A stretch of 64,000 nucleotides of DNA from Sphingomonas populi. Its GTDB lineage: Bacteria > Pseudomonadota > Alphaproteobacteria > Sphingomonadales > Sphingomonadaceae. The notes beneath the pieces were generated by a model. That model did no database searches, had not been told where the DNA came from, and saw nothing but the letters and a program-made list of their open reading frames with translations. The translations under genes and the position numbers were made by a program. Positions within the stretch are counted from its first letter, which is position 1; every line of letters starts with the position of its first letter. Location: positions 17,701 to 81,700 of the forward strand of contig NZ_SGIS01000007.1 in NCBI RefSeq assembly GCF_004208535.1, read 5' to 3'. Shown in pieces: positions 29,684 through 39,112 of the stretch.

Positions 29684-30627
29684 CCGACCTCCGACGTTTG
29701 GGCGCGACCGATTTCCACATCCTGCCGCTCGTGCTGGGCGGCAACGTGTTCGGCTGGACCGCCGATCAGCCGACCAGCTTCGCGGTGCTCGACGCATTCG
29801 TGGCGGGCGGCGGCAGCCTGATCGACACCGCCGACGCATATTCGCGCTGGGTGCCGGGCAACCAGGGCGGCGAATCGGAGACGATGATCGGCGCGTGGCT
29901 CAAAGCGTCGGGCAAGCGCGCCGACGTGCTGATCGCGACCAAAGTCGGCATGATGCCCGTCGAAGGCGGATCGCCACTGTCGGCTGCGGCGATCGTCGCC
30001 GGCTGCGAGGCATCGCTCAAGCGGCTCGGCGTCGAGACGATCGACCTGTATTACGCACATAAGGACGATCCCGAGACGGCGCTCGACGAAGTGACCGAGG
30101 CGTTCGCGTCACTGGTCAAGGCCGGCAAGGTGCGTGCGCTCGGCGCGTCCAACTATCATGCCGCGCGGCTCAAGGCGGCGGTCGATACCGCCCGCGCGGC
30201 CGGTCTGCCGCATTTTCAGGTGCTCCAGCCCGAATATAATCTCGTCAACCGGCATCCCTTCGAAGGCCAGCTCCAGGATTATTGCGTCGAGCACAATATC
30301 GGTGTGCTGCCCTATTATGGCCTCGCTGCGGGCTTCCTCACCGGCAAATACCGCACGCCCGAAGACATGGGGCAGAGCGCACGCGGCGGCCGCATGGCCG
30401 AGCTGATCGCGCAGAAATCGGGCGTGCTCGCCGCGATGGACTCGGTTGCGGCAGAGACCGGGGCGACGCTGGCGCAAATCGCTTTGGCGTGGCTGGCGGC
30501 GCAGCCCGGCGTGGTCGCGCCGATCGCCAGCGCGACGAGCGTGAAGCAGGTCGAGGATCTGCTCGGCGCGACGCGACTGACGTTGAGCGCGGACCAGCTA
30601 GAGCGGCTGACCAACGCGGGGGCCTGA
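29680..30627 (+). CDS. Aldo/keto reductase
   Basis: The 315-residue protein is a (beta/alpha)8 NAD(P)H-dependent oxidoreductase of the AKR superfamily. The catalytic tetrad is present: Asp and Tyr in LIDTADAYSRW, Lys in IATKVG and His in YYAHKDD. The late pattern IALAWLAAQPGVVAPIASAT is typical. It resembles the YajO/Tas-like group. The start overlaps the upstream small lipoprotein gene by four bases. The natural substrate is unknown. Confidence 0.93.
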   Translation: MTDLRRLGATDFHILPLVLGGNVFGWTADQPTSFAVLDAFVAGGGSLIDTADAYSRWVPGNQGGESETMIGAWLKASGKRADVLIATKVGMMPVEGGSPLSAAAIVAGCEASLKRLGVETIDLYYAHKDDPETALDEVTEAFASLVKAGKVRALGASNYHAARLKAAVDTARAAGLPHFQVLQPEYNLVNRHPFEGQLQDYCVEHNIGVLPYYGLAAGFLTGKYRTPEDMGQSARGGRMAELIAQKSGVLAAMDSVAAETGATLAQIALAWLAAQPGVVAPIASATSVKQVEDLLGATRLTLSADQLERLTNAGA

Positions 30628-30651
30628 GCCCCTAGGTTCGCGTCGGTCTGC

Positions 30652-30944
30652 TCAGGCCCCTTCGACGATCATCACCCGGTACTTCGCGGCCTTGAGCCGG
30701 TGCTGCATCGCCGCCTGATAGCCGGGACTGGTGTACCAGCCGCCGCTTCCTCGACGCTCGGGAATTCGAGCACGACGACACCGTCCGGCGTCGGGCCTTC
30801 GAGTCCTTCAGCCGCGCCGTAAAAGGCCAGCCGCTTGACGTCGAACCCGTCGCTGCCGCGTTCGCGGTTGAGGCGCTGATATTCGGCCATTTCCGCCGCG
30901 TCATGAACGGGTTCGTCGCGGATGAAGAGGATATAGGCTGTCAT
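30652..30944 (-). pseudogene. DUF1330 family protein, single frameshift
   Basis: The first part reads MTAYILFIRDEPVHDAAEMA through VVVLEFPSVEEA, a typical DUF1330 protein (~95 residues, ferredoxin-like fold). At about 30738-30746 the frame is lost in a GCGGCGGC run. Shifting frame by one restores WYTSPGYQAAMQHRLKAAKY ending in MIVEGA at the TGA 30652-30654, the normal family ending. So one base is missing: either a recent pseudogene or a sequencing error. The in-frame product would end with unrelated residues instead. Confidence 0.8.
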
Positions 30945-30979
30945 TTGCGTCCCTCATGCGTGGTGGATGCGGAATGCCG

Positions 30980-32053
30980 TCAGCCGGCGGGCTTTGCCTT
31001 CATCGCCTCGATCAGCTTCTTGACCTCCTGGCTGCGGCCGCGCGGCAGGATCAACACGTCTGTACCGCTGGCGACGACGATCAGATCATCGACGCCGACC
31101 AGCGCGACGCGCATCCCATCGGTGCGGACCAGACAGTTGGTGGTGTCGATCGCGATCACCTCGCCCGCCGCCCCGCTGGCGTGCGCGTTGCCGGCCTCGT
31201 CGAGTTCGCTGATCGCGTGGAGCGCATCCCAACTGCCGACATCGTTCCAGCCCATGCTGACCGGCACCACCGCGACACGCTCGGCCTTTTCCATCACGGC
31301 ATAATCGATCGAATCGTCCGGTGCGGCGGCGAACGCCTCGGCATCGGGGAAGATGCGCGTGCCTTCGCGCCGCGCCTTGGCCATCGCGAGCTGGCAGGCG
31401 GCAAGCATGTCCGGGGCATGCAGCGCGAGCGCGGCGAGATAGATGTCGGCGCGGAACAGGAAGATGCCGCCGTTCCAGCTATGGTCGCCCGCCGCCAGCA
31501 TCGCCTCGGCGCGGTCGCGCGGCGGCTTCTCGACGAACTTGGCGACGCGGTGGACGCCGCCCGAAATCTCCTCGCCGACCTTGATCCAGCCATAGCCGGT
31601 TTCCGGCGCGTCGGGCGCGATGCCGAAAGTGACGAGCCAGCCCTCCGCGACCAGCGGCAGCGCGGCGTGGATCGCGGCATGGAACGCCGCCACGTCGGCG
31701 ATGACGTGGTCCGACGGCATCACCAGCAGCGGGTTCGAAGCGTCGGCAGCGAGCGCCGCGAGCGCGATCGCGGGAGCGGTGTTGCGACCGATCGGCTCGA
31801 AGATCAGCGCCTGCGCGGTCGCGCCGACGCTATCGAGCTGCTCTTCGACCATATCGGCGTGGCGCGCATTGGCGACGACGATCGGCGCGGTGAAATGCTC
31901 GCCGGTCGCGCGCATCGCGGTGAGCTGAAGCATCGTCTCTTCCGCAGTCAGCGCCAGCATCTGCTTGGGCCGCTCGGGCCGCGACATCGGCCAAAGCCTG
32001 GTCCCCGACCCGCCTGAGAGAATGACAGGCGTGATCGGCGTCGAAGACGGCAT
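30980..32053 (-). CDS. manC: Mannose-1-phosphate guanylyltransferase
   Basis: This makes GDP-mannose from mannose 1-phosphate and GTP for polysaccharides or fucose-type sugars. The nucleotidyltransferase loop GGSGTRLWPMSRPERPKQ is at about 14-31, and the metal/sugar motif FVEKP is near 170. At 357 residues it has the transferase domain only, without the phosphomannose isomerase cupin of bifunctional ManC. No other polysaccharide genes are nearby. Start is ATG 32053. The frameshifted DUF1330 gene lies upstream in position but downstream in direction. Confidence 0.95.
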   Translation of the reverse strand: MPSSTPITPVILSGGSGTRLWPMSRPERPKQMLALTAEETMLQLTAMRATGEHFTAPIVVANARHADMVEEQLDSVGATAQALIFEPIGRNTAPAIALAALAADASNPLLVMPSDHVIADVAAFHAAIHAALPLVAEGWLVTFGIAPDAPETGYGWIKVGEEISGGVHRVAKFVEKPPRDRAEAMLAAGDHSWNGGIFLFRADIYLAALALHAPDMLAACQLAMAKARREGTRIFPDAEAFAAAPDDSIDYAVMEKAERVAVVPVSMGWNDVGSWDALHAISELDEAGNAHASGAAGEVIAIDTTNCLVRTDGMRVALVGVDDLIVVASGTDVLILPRGRSQEVKKLIEAMKAKPAG

Positions 32054-32163
32054 CGGGTGTTCTCCAGTCGAATGTCGGCGAGGTCGTACCCCGCGCCTAG
32101 CAGAAAGCGCGAAGCCGGGTAAATGTTGCGTCGCATCAATTCAGTCGAAGAAGCCGTCCGGCT

Positions 32164-34173
32164 TCAAAACGGATCGTGCTCGGTCGCATAATGCGCCATC
32201 GCCATCGTCGTCATCTGTGCGTTGACTCGGATGCAACTGGTGAAGGTGCTGGCATCGGTGACGAGCACGTTGGCGACATTGTGGACGCGACAGTCGAGAT
32301 CGACCACGCTCGTCGCCGGATCGGACCCACGCGCATTGCCGCCGTGCGGGTGCGAGGTCGAGAGCGTCACATCGTCAGCCTCGCGAACATGGCGCTCGAA
32401 GAAGGCGTCGATGTCTTCGCCGCGCCGGAGCGTGGTGCCGCGCGCGAGCGCCGGATAGACTTCGAGCGCGCCCGCCGCGAAATGCACGCGCGACAGCGTG
32501 GCGAGCGCGCGGCGCAGATTGGGCAACTCGACATCCGCGCGCAGCTTGAGGTGGAGCGCGCCATCGATCAGCGAGCCTTGGCGATCGACCGGGATCAGCA
32601 CGCCCGCCGAGGCGAGCCGATCGTAATTGCGCATCCGCTGCGCATGATCGCCGATCCAGCCGGGCATCAGCGTCGACATGCTCATCGGCGGCTGGAAGTG
32701 CGATTCGAGCAGGAAGTCGCGCGCGTCGACATAGGTCGCCATCTGGTCCTCGTCCCAGCTCTTCACCGCGCTCGGCATCAGCGCGACGACCGGGCAGGCC
32801 ATGTTGAACGACAGGCCGGTGCCCGACTCGCCGATACCGCTCGCCTGAAGCAGCCGGCTCGACGCCATCGCGCCACCCGCCACCACCACGCCCTTGCGCG
32901 CGCGGATCACACGCTCGCTGCCATCCGCGAGCTTCACCGTCACCGCATCGGCGACGTGCTTGCCATCCTGCCGGTCGTCTCGCCACAGGATCGCCTCCGC
33001 CTTGGCTTCGGCAAGGATGCCTGCGCCCGATGCGCGCGCGTCGCGCAGGAACGACTGCGCCATGCCCTGCTTGCGGCCATAGGGGCAGCCAGTGTTGCAA
33101 TAGCCGCAATAGGCGCATTCGGCCTCCCCATTCGGCGGGCCGAAATTCTTGCTGAACCACACGGCCGGCGCTGCCTTGTCGATCGGATTGGTGCTCTCCG
33201 CCGCATAGGCCGCCCAACCTTTCAACAGGTGCGGGCCATTGTTGCGCCCGGCGCGGTGCGCGATCGGCTGGATTGAGAGCCGCGCGGTGATCGCGTCATA
33301 GGCGGCATGGAAACGCGCTTTGTCGACCGGCGCGCCGAGGCTGGCCCAGCGTTCCAGCACGTCATCGGCATCCGGGTGGGTGAGGCCCTCGCGGTTGACC
33401 GGCAGGCAGATGCCGTTGTTGATGACGGTCGATCCGCCGACGCAGCGGCCCTGAAACACGATCACGTCATGGTCGCGGCTCGATTGCAGCCCGCCGTCGA
33501 CGAACAGCCGCGAAGTCATCCGCCGCTCCTCGTGGCTCAGATCGCGCGACGCCCATAACGCGCCAGCCTCGACGATCAGCACATCATGCCCATGCCGCGC
33601 GAGATTGGCGGCGGCGACCGCGCCGCCCGCGCCCGAGCCGATCACGATGACATCGACCGCCTCGGGGACGTTCGCGTGATCGACCAGGTCGGCGTGGCTC
33701 AGGTCGCGCTTGTCGTAAAAGGTGATCGGCACCTCGCCCGCGCCGCGTTCGCGAAAAAACGGCAGCGTGAAGCCGATCTGGGCGAGAACGGGATTGTCCT
33801 CGTTGTCGATTTGCCCCTGCTCGGTGGTCTGCGAGGCGCCCTGCCAGTGGCCGTAATAGCCCGCGTAGATCACGCCGCGAATGCGCGCGAGATCCTGCAT
33901 CAGATCGTTCTGCGATCGCTCCAGCCGCCGCGCGACCCGGCGTGCGCCCCAACCCGGCCCGAGCAGCAGGAACAACGGCCCACCCAGAACCAGACAGACG
34001 AGATACAGCGTCAGGCCGATCTCGCGGGGCTTGCCGCCCTCCATCAAACCGAACTGATATTGGATGTTGGCGACGACCTGATCGGGGGTGATCGCCATCT
34101 CGACCTTGTGGAACAGCGCCTTCGTCAGCGCCTTGAGGATGCGCGCCTGCAAGACATTGAATGGTTTCTTCAT
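32164..34173 (-). CDS. GMC oxidoreductase with cysteine motif and N-terminal extension
   Basis: FAD-dependent GMC-family alcohol oxidase/dehydrogenase of about 669 residues. A FAD fold VIVIGSGAGGAVAAANLA begins near residue 175, after a long N-terminal region that contains a membrane-like segment (LTLYLVCLVLGGPLFLLLG). The FAD-binding GGSTVINNGICLP and C-terminal SHPHGGNARG are present. A cysteine motif CAYCGYCNTGCPYGRKQG recalls long-chain alcohol oxidases. The ATG at 34173 is preceded by a G-rich stretch; ATG 34191 is also in frame. It is divergent from the thiolase, so a role in lipid or alcohol oxidation is plausible. Confidence 0.88.
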   Translation of the reverse strand: MKKPFNVLQARILKALTKALFHKVEMAITPDQVVANIQYQFGLMEGGKPREIGLTLYLVCLVLGGPLFLLLGPGWGARRVARRLERSQNDLMQDLARIRGVIYAGYYGHWQGASQTTEQGQIDNEDNPVLAQIGFTLPFFRERGAGEVPITFYDKRDLSHADLVDHANVPEAVDVIVIGSGAGGAVAAANLARHGHDVLIVEAGALWASRDLSHEERRMTSRLFVDGGLQSSRDHDVIVFQGRCVGGSTVINNGICLPVNREGLTHPDADDVLERWASLGAPVDKARFHAAYDAITARLSIQPIAHRAGRNNGPHLLKGWAAYAAESTNPIDKAAPAVWFSKNFGPPNGEAECAYCGYCNTGCPYGRKQGMAQSFLRDARASGAGILAEAKAEAILWRDDRQDGKHVADAVTVKLADGSERVIRARKGVVVAGGAMASSRLLQASGIGESGTGLSFNMACPVVALMPSAVKSWDEDQMATYVDARDFLLESHFQPPMSMSTLMPGWIGDHAQRMRNYDRLASAGVLIPVDRQGSLIDGALHLKLRADVELPNLRRALATLSRVHFAAGALEVYPALARGTTLRRGEDIDAFFERHVREADDVTLSTSHPHGGNARGSDPATSVVDLDCRVHNVANVLVTDASTFTSCIRVNAQMTTMAMAHYATEHDPF

Positions 34174-34208
34174 CCCGCCCCCCGCGATCATGCCGCTTGC
34201 ATAGCAGA

Positions 34209-34235
34209 ATGTCGCGGCCGTTACGATCGCGACAT
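34209..34235. promoter_or_regulatory. Inverted repeat ATGTCGC-N13-GCGACAT in a divergent promoter gap
   Basis: Perfect 7-bp arms lie between the GMC oxidoreductase and thiolase starts and are followed by ATCGC direct repeats. The gap is about 150 bases and probably holds both promoters. A dimeric repressor site is possible; no regulator gene is adjacent. Confidence 0.4.
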
Positions 34236-34325
34236 CGCACTATCGCAAACCGCCGCCGCATCTCCTATCTCGCGTCCAACAGGAGCGCGCCCGTCAGCAC
34301 GCCGAAGCAGCCGAGAGAGATGTTC

Positions 34326-35507
34326 ATGACCGATCCCGTCGTCATCGCCAGCTATGCCCGCACGCCGATGGGCGGCTTTCAGGGCGCGCTGACCCCGCTC
34401 AAGGCGACCGAACTGGGATCGATCGCGGTCGCCGCTGCGGTCGAGCGTGCCGGGGTCAACCCCGATCTGATCGAGCGCATCTATATGGGCTGCGTGCTGC
34501 CGGCCGGGCTTGGGCAGGCACCGGCGCGGCAGGCCGCGATCGGTGCGGGGCTGCCGGTCTCGGTCGAGGCGACGACGGTCAACAAGATGTGCGGATCGGG
34601 GATGCAGGCGGCGATCATGGCGTATGACGCGCTCGCCGCCGGATCGATCGACATTGCGGTCGCGGGCGGCATGGAGAGCATGACCAACGCGCCCTATCTG
34701 CTGACCAAGCATCGCGGCGGCGCGCGGATCGGCCATGACACGATCTACGACAGCATGATGCTCGACGGGCTGGAGGATGCCTATCAGCCCGGCACGGCGA
34801 TGGGCGTGTTCGCCGAGGATGCCGCGCGCGAATACCAGCTCACCCGCGCCGATCAGGACGAATACGCGCTGCGCTCGCTCGCGCGCGCCAAGGATGCGAT
34901 CACGAGCGGCGCGTTCGACCGCGAGATCACCCCCGTCACCGTCAAAGCGCGCGGCGGTGACACCGTCGTCGCGATCGACGAGCAGCCCGGCAAAGCCAAG
35001 CCCGAGAAAATCCCGTCGCTCAAGCCGGCGTTCGTCAAGGACGGGACGGTGACGGCGGCCAACGCCTCGTCGATCTCGGACGGTGCGGCGGCGCTGGTGA
35101 TGACCCGGCAAAGCGTGGCGGAGAAGCTCGGGTTGCCGATTGTCGCGCGCGTCGTCGCCACCGCCGCGCATGCGCAGCAGCCTGCCAGATTCACCAGCGC
35201 GCCGGTGCCGGCGATCCGCAAGGTTCTCGCCAAGGCCGGCTGGAGCGCGGATGAGGTCGATCTGTTCGAGGTCAACGAGGCGTTCGCGGTGGTGGCGATG
35301 ATCGCCGCGCGCGAACTCGCCATCCCGGACGAGAAGCTCAACGTCAACGGCGGCGCGACCGCGCTCGGCCATCCGATCGGCGCGAGCGGCGCGCGGATCA
35401 TGGCGACGCTGCTTAGCGCGCTGGAGGCACGCGGGCTGAAGAAGGGCGTCGCGAGCCTCTGCATCGGCGGCGGCGAGGCGACGGCGGTGGCGCTGGAGCT
35501 GGTGTAA
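34326..35507 (+). CDS. Acetyl-CoA C-acetyltransferase (thiolase)
   Basis: The 393-residue thiolase condenses or cleaves acetoacetyl-CoA/acetyl-CoA. The nucleophilic cysteine is at 89 in NKMCGSGMQA, the histidine is in NVNGGATALGHPIGASGAR, and the second cysteine is in CIGGGEATA. This set matches the PhaA/AtoB group. GAGAGAG lies six bases before ATG 34326; ATG 34320 is two codons upstream. No other beta-oxidation or polyhydroxybutyrate genes are adjacent. It is divergent from the GMC oxidoreductase. Confidence 0.95.
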   Translation: MTDPVVIASYARTPMGGFQGALTPLKATELGSIAVAAAVERAGVNPDLIERIYMGCVLPAGLGQAPARQAAIGAGLPVSVEATTVNKMCGSGMQAAIMAYDALAAGSIDIAVAGGMESMTNAPYLLTKHRGGARIGHDTIYDSMMLDGLEDAYQPGTAMGVFAEDAAREYQLTRADQDEYALRSLARAKDAITSGAFDREITPVTVKARGGDTVVAIDEQPGKAKPEKIPSLKPAFVKDGTVTAANASSISDGAAALVMTRQSVAEKLGLPIVARVVATAAHAQQPARFTSAPVPAIRKVLAKAGWSADEVDLFEVNEAFAVVAMIAARELAIPDEKLNVNGGATALGHPIGASGARIMATLLSALEARGLKKGVASLCIGGGEATAVALELV

Positions 35508-35525
35508 ACTGGCGGGCAAAATTCC

Positions 35526-35623
35526 CTGCCCTCACCCTTCCGTCGCTACGCTCCTCCCTCCCTCTCCCATCGGGAGAGGGAAGGGGCCCGCCCGGCGAAG
35601 CCGGGTGGGAAGGGTGAGGGCAG
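35526..35623. repeat. Palindromic repeat between convergent genes, 'CTGCCCTCACCCTTCC' family
   Basis: A 16-bp perfect inverted pair (CTGCCCTCACCCTTCC at 35526-35541, its complement at 35608-35623) encloses two smaller hairpins (CCTCTCCCATCGGGAGAGG and a CCCGG...CCGGG pair). It separates the thiolase from the DUF2126 gene. Confidence 0.85.
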
Positions 35624-35647
35624 TAGGTGTACGCGCGCGTTGCGCGT

Positions 35648-38600
35648 TTACCGCAAGTTTGCCGGTCGCCGCAGATCCAACGTCAGCGGGAACTCGCTCG
35701 GCAGTTCCTCCGGCGGCACCGGAATCGGGCCGGGGGTGTGGCCGTAATCCTGGAACCGCGCTTTGCGGCGCGCCTCCGCCTCGAAGCCGTTGACCGGCAC
35801 CGCGTCGTAATTGCGCCCGCCGGGATGCGCGACGTGATAGACGCAGCCGCCCAGCGACCGCCCGCTCCACGTATCGAGCACGTCGAAGGTCAGCGGCGCG
35901 TTGACCGGCAGGCGCGGGTGCAGGCAGTCGGCCGGCGCCCACGCCTTGTAGCGTACGCCGCCGACCACTTCGCCGGGCACGCCGGTCGGTGCCATCGGAA
36001 TCCGGCGGCCGTTGCACGTCAGAACGTGCCGCCCGGCGGTGAGATTGCTCCCGCGCACCTGTAGCCGTTCGGTCGAGCTGTCGACGTAGCGCACCGTTCC
36101 ACCGATCGCTCCGGTTTCGCCGAGGACATGCCACGGTTCGAGCGCGTGGCTGATTTCGAGGCTCACGCCACCGGCATCGATCGTGCCGTGGACCGGGAAG
36201 CGGAACTGGCGTTGCGCCTCGAACCACGCCGGATCGAACGCATAGCCAGCACCGCCCAGATCGCCGAGCACGTCGAGCAGATCCGCCCAGACGAAATGCG
36301 GCAGCATGAAGCGATCGTGCAGCGCGGTGCCCCAGCGGGTGAGCTGGCCATGCTGCGGCTCGCGCCAGAACCACGCGGTCAGCGCGCGGAGCAGCAGTTG
36401 CTGCGCGAGGCTCATCCGCGCGTCTGGCGGCATCTCGAACGCGCGGAACTCGACCAGCCCGAGCCGCCCGGTCGGGCCGTCGGGCGAGAAGAATTTGTCG
36501 ATGCAGATTTCGGTGCGGTGGGTGTTGCCGGTCACATCGACCAGAAGATTACGGAACAGCCGATCCACGATCCACGCCGGCGGCTGCTCGCCTGCGGCTG
36601 GTCCCGGCACCTGCGCGAGCGCGATCTCCAGCTCGTACAGGCCGTCGTGCCGCGCCTCGTCGATACGCGGCGCCTGGCTGGTCGGGCCGATGAACATCCC
36701 CGAGAACAGATAGCTGAGCGCGGGATGGCGCTGCCAATAGAGCACGAAGCTCTTGAGCAGATCGGGCCGGCGCACGAACGGCGAATCGTACAGCGTCGGC
36801 CCGCCCAGCACGATATGGTTGCCGCCGCCGGTGCCGATCGCGCGGCCGTCGAGCATGAACTTGTCGGCGGTCAAGCCCGCCCGCCGCGCGATATCGTACA
36901 GCGTCTCGGTGATCTCGCTGGTCTCGGCCCAGCTCGCGGCGGGGTGGACGTTGACCTCGACCACGCCGGGATCGGGCGTGACCTTCAACACCTTGAGGCG
37001 CGGATCGGTCGGCGGCGCATAGCCTTCGATCCGCACCGGCACACCGAGCGCGGCGGCGGCGGTCTCGATCTCGGCGATCAGTTCGAGATACTCTTCGATC
37101 GTACGCACCGGCGGCATGAACACCGACAGGAAATGCCCGCGCGGCTCGGCGGTGACGGCGGTGCGGACGGCACCGATGACGATCTCCTGCTCGACCCGCT
37201 CCTGCGGCTGCGCACCGGATACCGGCGCGCGTTCGGTGATGCGCTGTTCGGTGGCGGGGGCGTCCGCGATCTCGGCGCGCTGGGTGCGGAAATCGGGCAG
37301 CGGTTCGCGCGGCTCACTGGTGTCGCGCGCGTTGACGTAAGGATATTCGGACGGCGGCACATAAGGCAGCGAGCCGAGCGGCAGGCGGTAGCCTAGCGCG
37401 CTGTCACCGGGCACCGTGTAGAGCTTGCCGCGTCGCAATTTCCACTGTTCGGTAAGCCAGCCGCCCTGCACCTTGCTCTGCCATTTCTGCACCGGCAACA
37501 CATAGCCGACCGGCGTGGACAGCCCGCGTTCGAACGCGCGCACCATGCGAGTGCGCGCCTCGGGATCGTCGATCTTGGGGTCTTCGGGGCTGGTGTTGAC
37601 CGGCAGCTCGGCTTCCTTGAGCGACCAGGCGAGCGGGTCTTCATAGGCGGGCACGACATGGCCGGCGGGCAGGCCAAGCCCCGAAGCGATCAGTTCGAGG
37701 AAGCGTTCGGCCATCTCCGCCGTGACCGGCGGCTTGCCGGTGCCGTCTTCCTCGGCGATCAGCGCGGCATCGCGCCAGATCGGCACGCCGTCATCGCGCC
37801 AATAGACCGCATAGGCCCAGCGCGGCAGCGTTTCGCCGGGATACCATTTGCCCTGGCCGTGGTGGAGCAACCCGCCGGCTGCGAACTTGGTGCGCAATTC
37901 GCGAATCAGCGTGTCCGCATAGCCCGCCTTGGTCGGGCCGACCGCGTCGCCATTCCACTCGGGCGCCGAGCCGCCGTCCGCCGCGACGAAGGTCGGCTCG
38001 CCGCCGATGGTGAGGCGCACGTCCTGCGCGGCCAGATCGGCATCGACGCGCTGGCCAAGCGCATCGAGCGCCGCCCAGCGATCATCGGTGAACGGCCGGG
38101 TGATCCGCACCGCCTCGGCGATGCGGCTGACGCTCATCTCGAAATGGAAATCGACCTCGGCCGGTTCGGCCATGCCGCTGATCGGCGCGGCAGAGCGATA
38201 ATGCGGCGTCGCGCACAAGGGGATATGGCCTTCGCCCGCGAACATGCCCGAGGTCGCGTCGAGCCCGACCCAGCCGGCGCCGGGGATGAAGACCTCGGCC
38301 CAGGCGTGCAGATCGACCACGTCCTGCGTGACGCCCTTCGGCCCCTCGACCGGCTCGACATCGGCGACGAGCTGGATCGAATAGCCCGACACGAACCGCG
38401 CGGCGAGCCCGAGCCGGCGCAGCAACTGCACCAGCAGCCACGCGCTGTCGCGGCACGAGCCCTGGCCGATCTCAAGCGATTCCTCCGGCGTCTGCACGCC
38501 GCTTTCCATGCGGATGATATAGCCGATCCGCTCCTGAAGCTTCGCGTTGATATCGACGAGGAAGTCGATCGTGCGGCCACGGTGCTGGGCGTGCTGCGCC

Positions 38601-38989
38601 ACCAGCGATTCGAACAGCGGCCCCTGCGGCTCCAGATCGAAATAGGCGGCGAGATCGATCCTCAGCGCATCGTCATAGTGAAACGGGTAATTTTCGGCAT
38701 ATTCCTCGACGAAGAAGTCGAACGGATTGATGACGTCGAGATCGGCGAGCAGATCGACCTCGATCGAGAAATGGTCGATCGGATCGGGAAACACGATCCG
38801 CGCCAGCCAGTTGGCGTGCGGGTCTTGCTGCCAGTTGAGGAAATGCCCGGCCGGCTCGATCTTGAGCGCATAGTTCGGCACCTTGGTGCGGCTGTGCGGC
38901 GCCGGGCGAAGCCGGATCACCTGGGGGCCGAGCCGGATCGGGCGGTTGTACTTGTAGGCGGTGAGGTGGTGCAGGCCGGCTTTGAGCAT
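35648..38989 (-). CDS. Transglutaminase-like / DUF2126 fusion protein
   Basis: About 1113 residues. The N-terminal ~280 residues are a bacterial transglutaminase-type papain fold with its N-terminal domain: [17 protein letters not shown] holds the cysteine, and the [14 protein letters not shown] histidine and a following Asp complete the triad. The rest (from about 320) is DUF2126, including the [20 protein letters not shown] stretch ([19 protein letters not shown]). The family is often found with ATP-grasp, alpha-E and transglutaminase genes in a possible protein-tagging system. The start at 38989 is the ATG nearest the conserved N-terminus; a TTG at 39025 is in frame. Confidence 0.9.
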   Translation of the reverse strand: MLKAGLHHLTAYKYNRPIRLGPQVIRLRPAPHSRTKVPNYALKIEPAGHFLNWQQDPHANWLARIVFPDPIDHFSIEVDLLADLDVINPFDFFVEEYAENYPFHYDDALRIDLAAYFDLEPQGPLFESLVAQHAQHRGRTIDFLVDINAKLQERIGYIIRMESGVQTPEESLEIGQGSCRDSAWLLVQLLRRLGLAARFVSGYSIQLVADVEPVEGPKGVTQDVVDLHAWAEVFIPGAGWVGLDATSGMFAGEGHIPLCATPHYRSAAPISGMAEPAEVDFHFEMSVSRIAEAVRITRPFTDDRWAALDALGQRVDADLAAQDVRLTIGGEPTFVAADGGSAPEWNGDAVGPTKAGYADTLIRELRTKFAAGGLLHHGQGKWYPGETLPRWAYAVYWRDDGVPIWRDAALIAEEDGTGKPPVTAEMAERFLELIASGLGLPAGHVVPAYEDPLAWSLKEAELPVNTSPEDPKIDDPEARTRMVRAFERGLSTPVGYVLPVQKWQSKVQGGWLTEQWKLRRGKLYTVPGDSALGYRLPLGSLPYVPPSEYPYVNARDTSEPREPLPDFRTQRAEIADAPATEQRITERAPVSGAQPQERVEQEIVIGAVRTAVTAEPRGHFLSVFMPPVRTIEEYLELIAEIETAAAALGVPVRIEGYAPPTDPRLKVLKVTPDPGVVEVNVHPAASWAETSEITETLYDIARRAGLTADKFMLDGRAIGTGGGNHIVLGGPTLYDSPFVRRPDLLKSFVLYWQRHPALSYLFSGMFIGPTSQAPRIDEARHDGLYELEIALAQVPGPAAGEQPPAWIVDRLFRNLLVDVTGNTHRTEICIDKFFSPDGPTGRLGLVEFRAFEMPPDARMSLAQQLLLRALTAWFWREPQHGQLTRWGTALHDRFMLPHFVWADLLDVLGDLGGAGYAFDPAWFEAQRQFRFPVHGTIDAGGVSLEISHALEPWHVLGETGAIGGTVRYVDSSTERLQVRGSNLTAGRHVLTCNGRRIPMAPTGVPGEVVGGVRYKAWAPADCLHPRLPVNAPLTFDVLDTWSGRSLGGCVYHVAHPGGRNYDAVPVNGFEAEARRKARFQDYGHTPGPIPVPPEELPSEFPLTLDLRRPANLR

Positions 38990-39112
38990 AAGGTTGAACA
39001 GACGGCATGCGTTGCTGCTATGCAACCAAAATCTCGCGAACCGCTTTCCTCACGCGAAACTCGCGTTGCGGCATCGCGTTGAACGAGGACAGTCCTTTCC
39101 CGGAGACATCGC

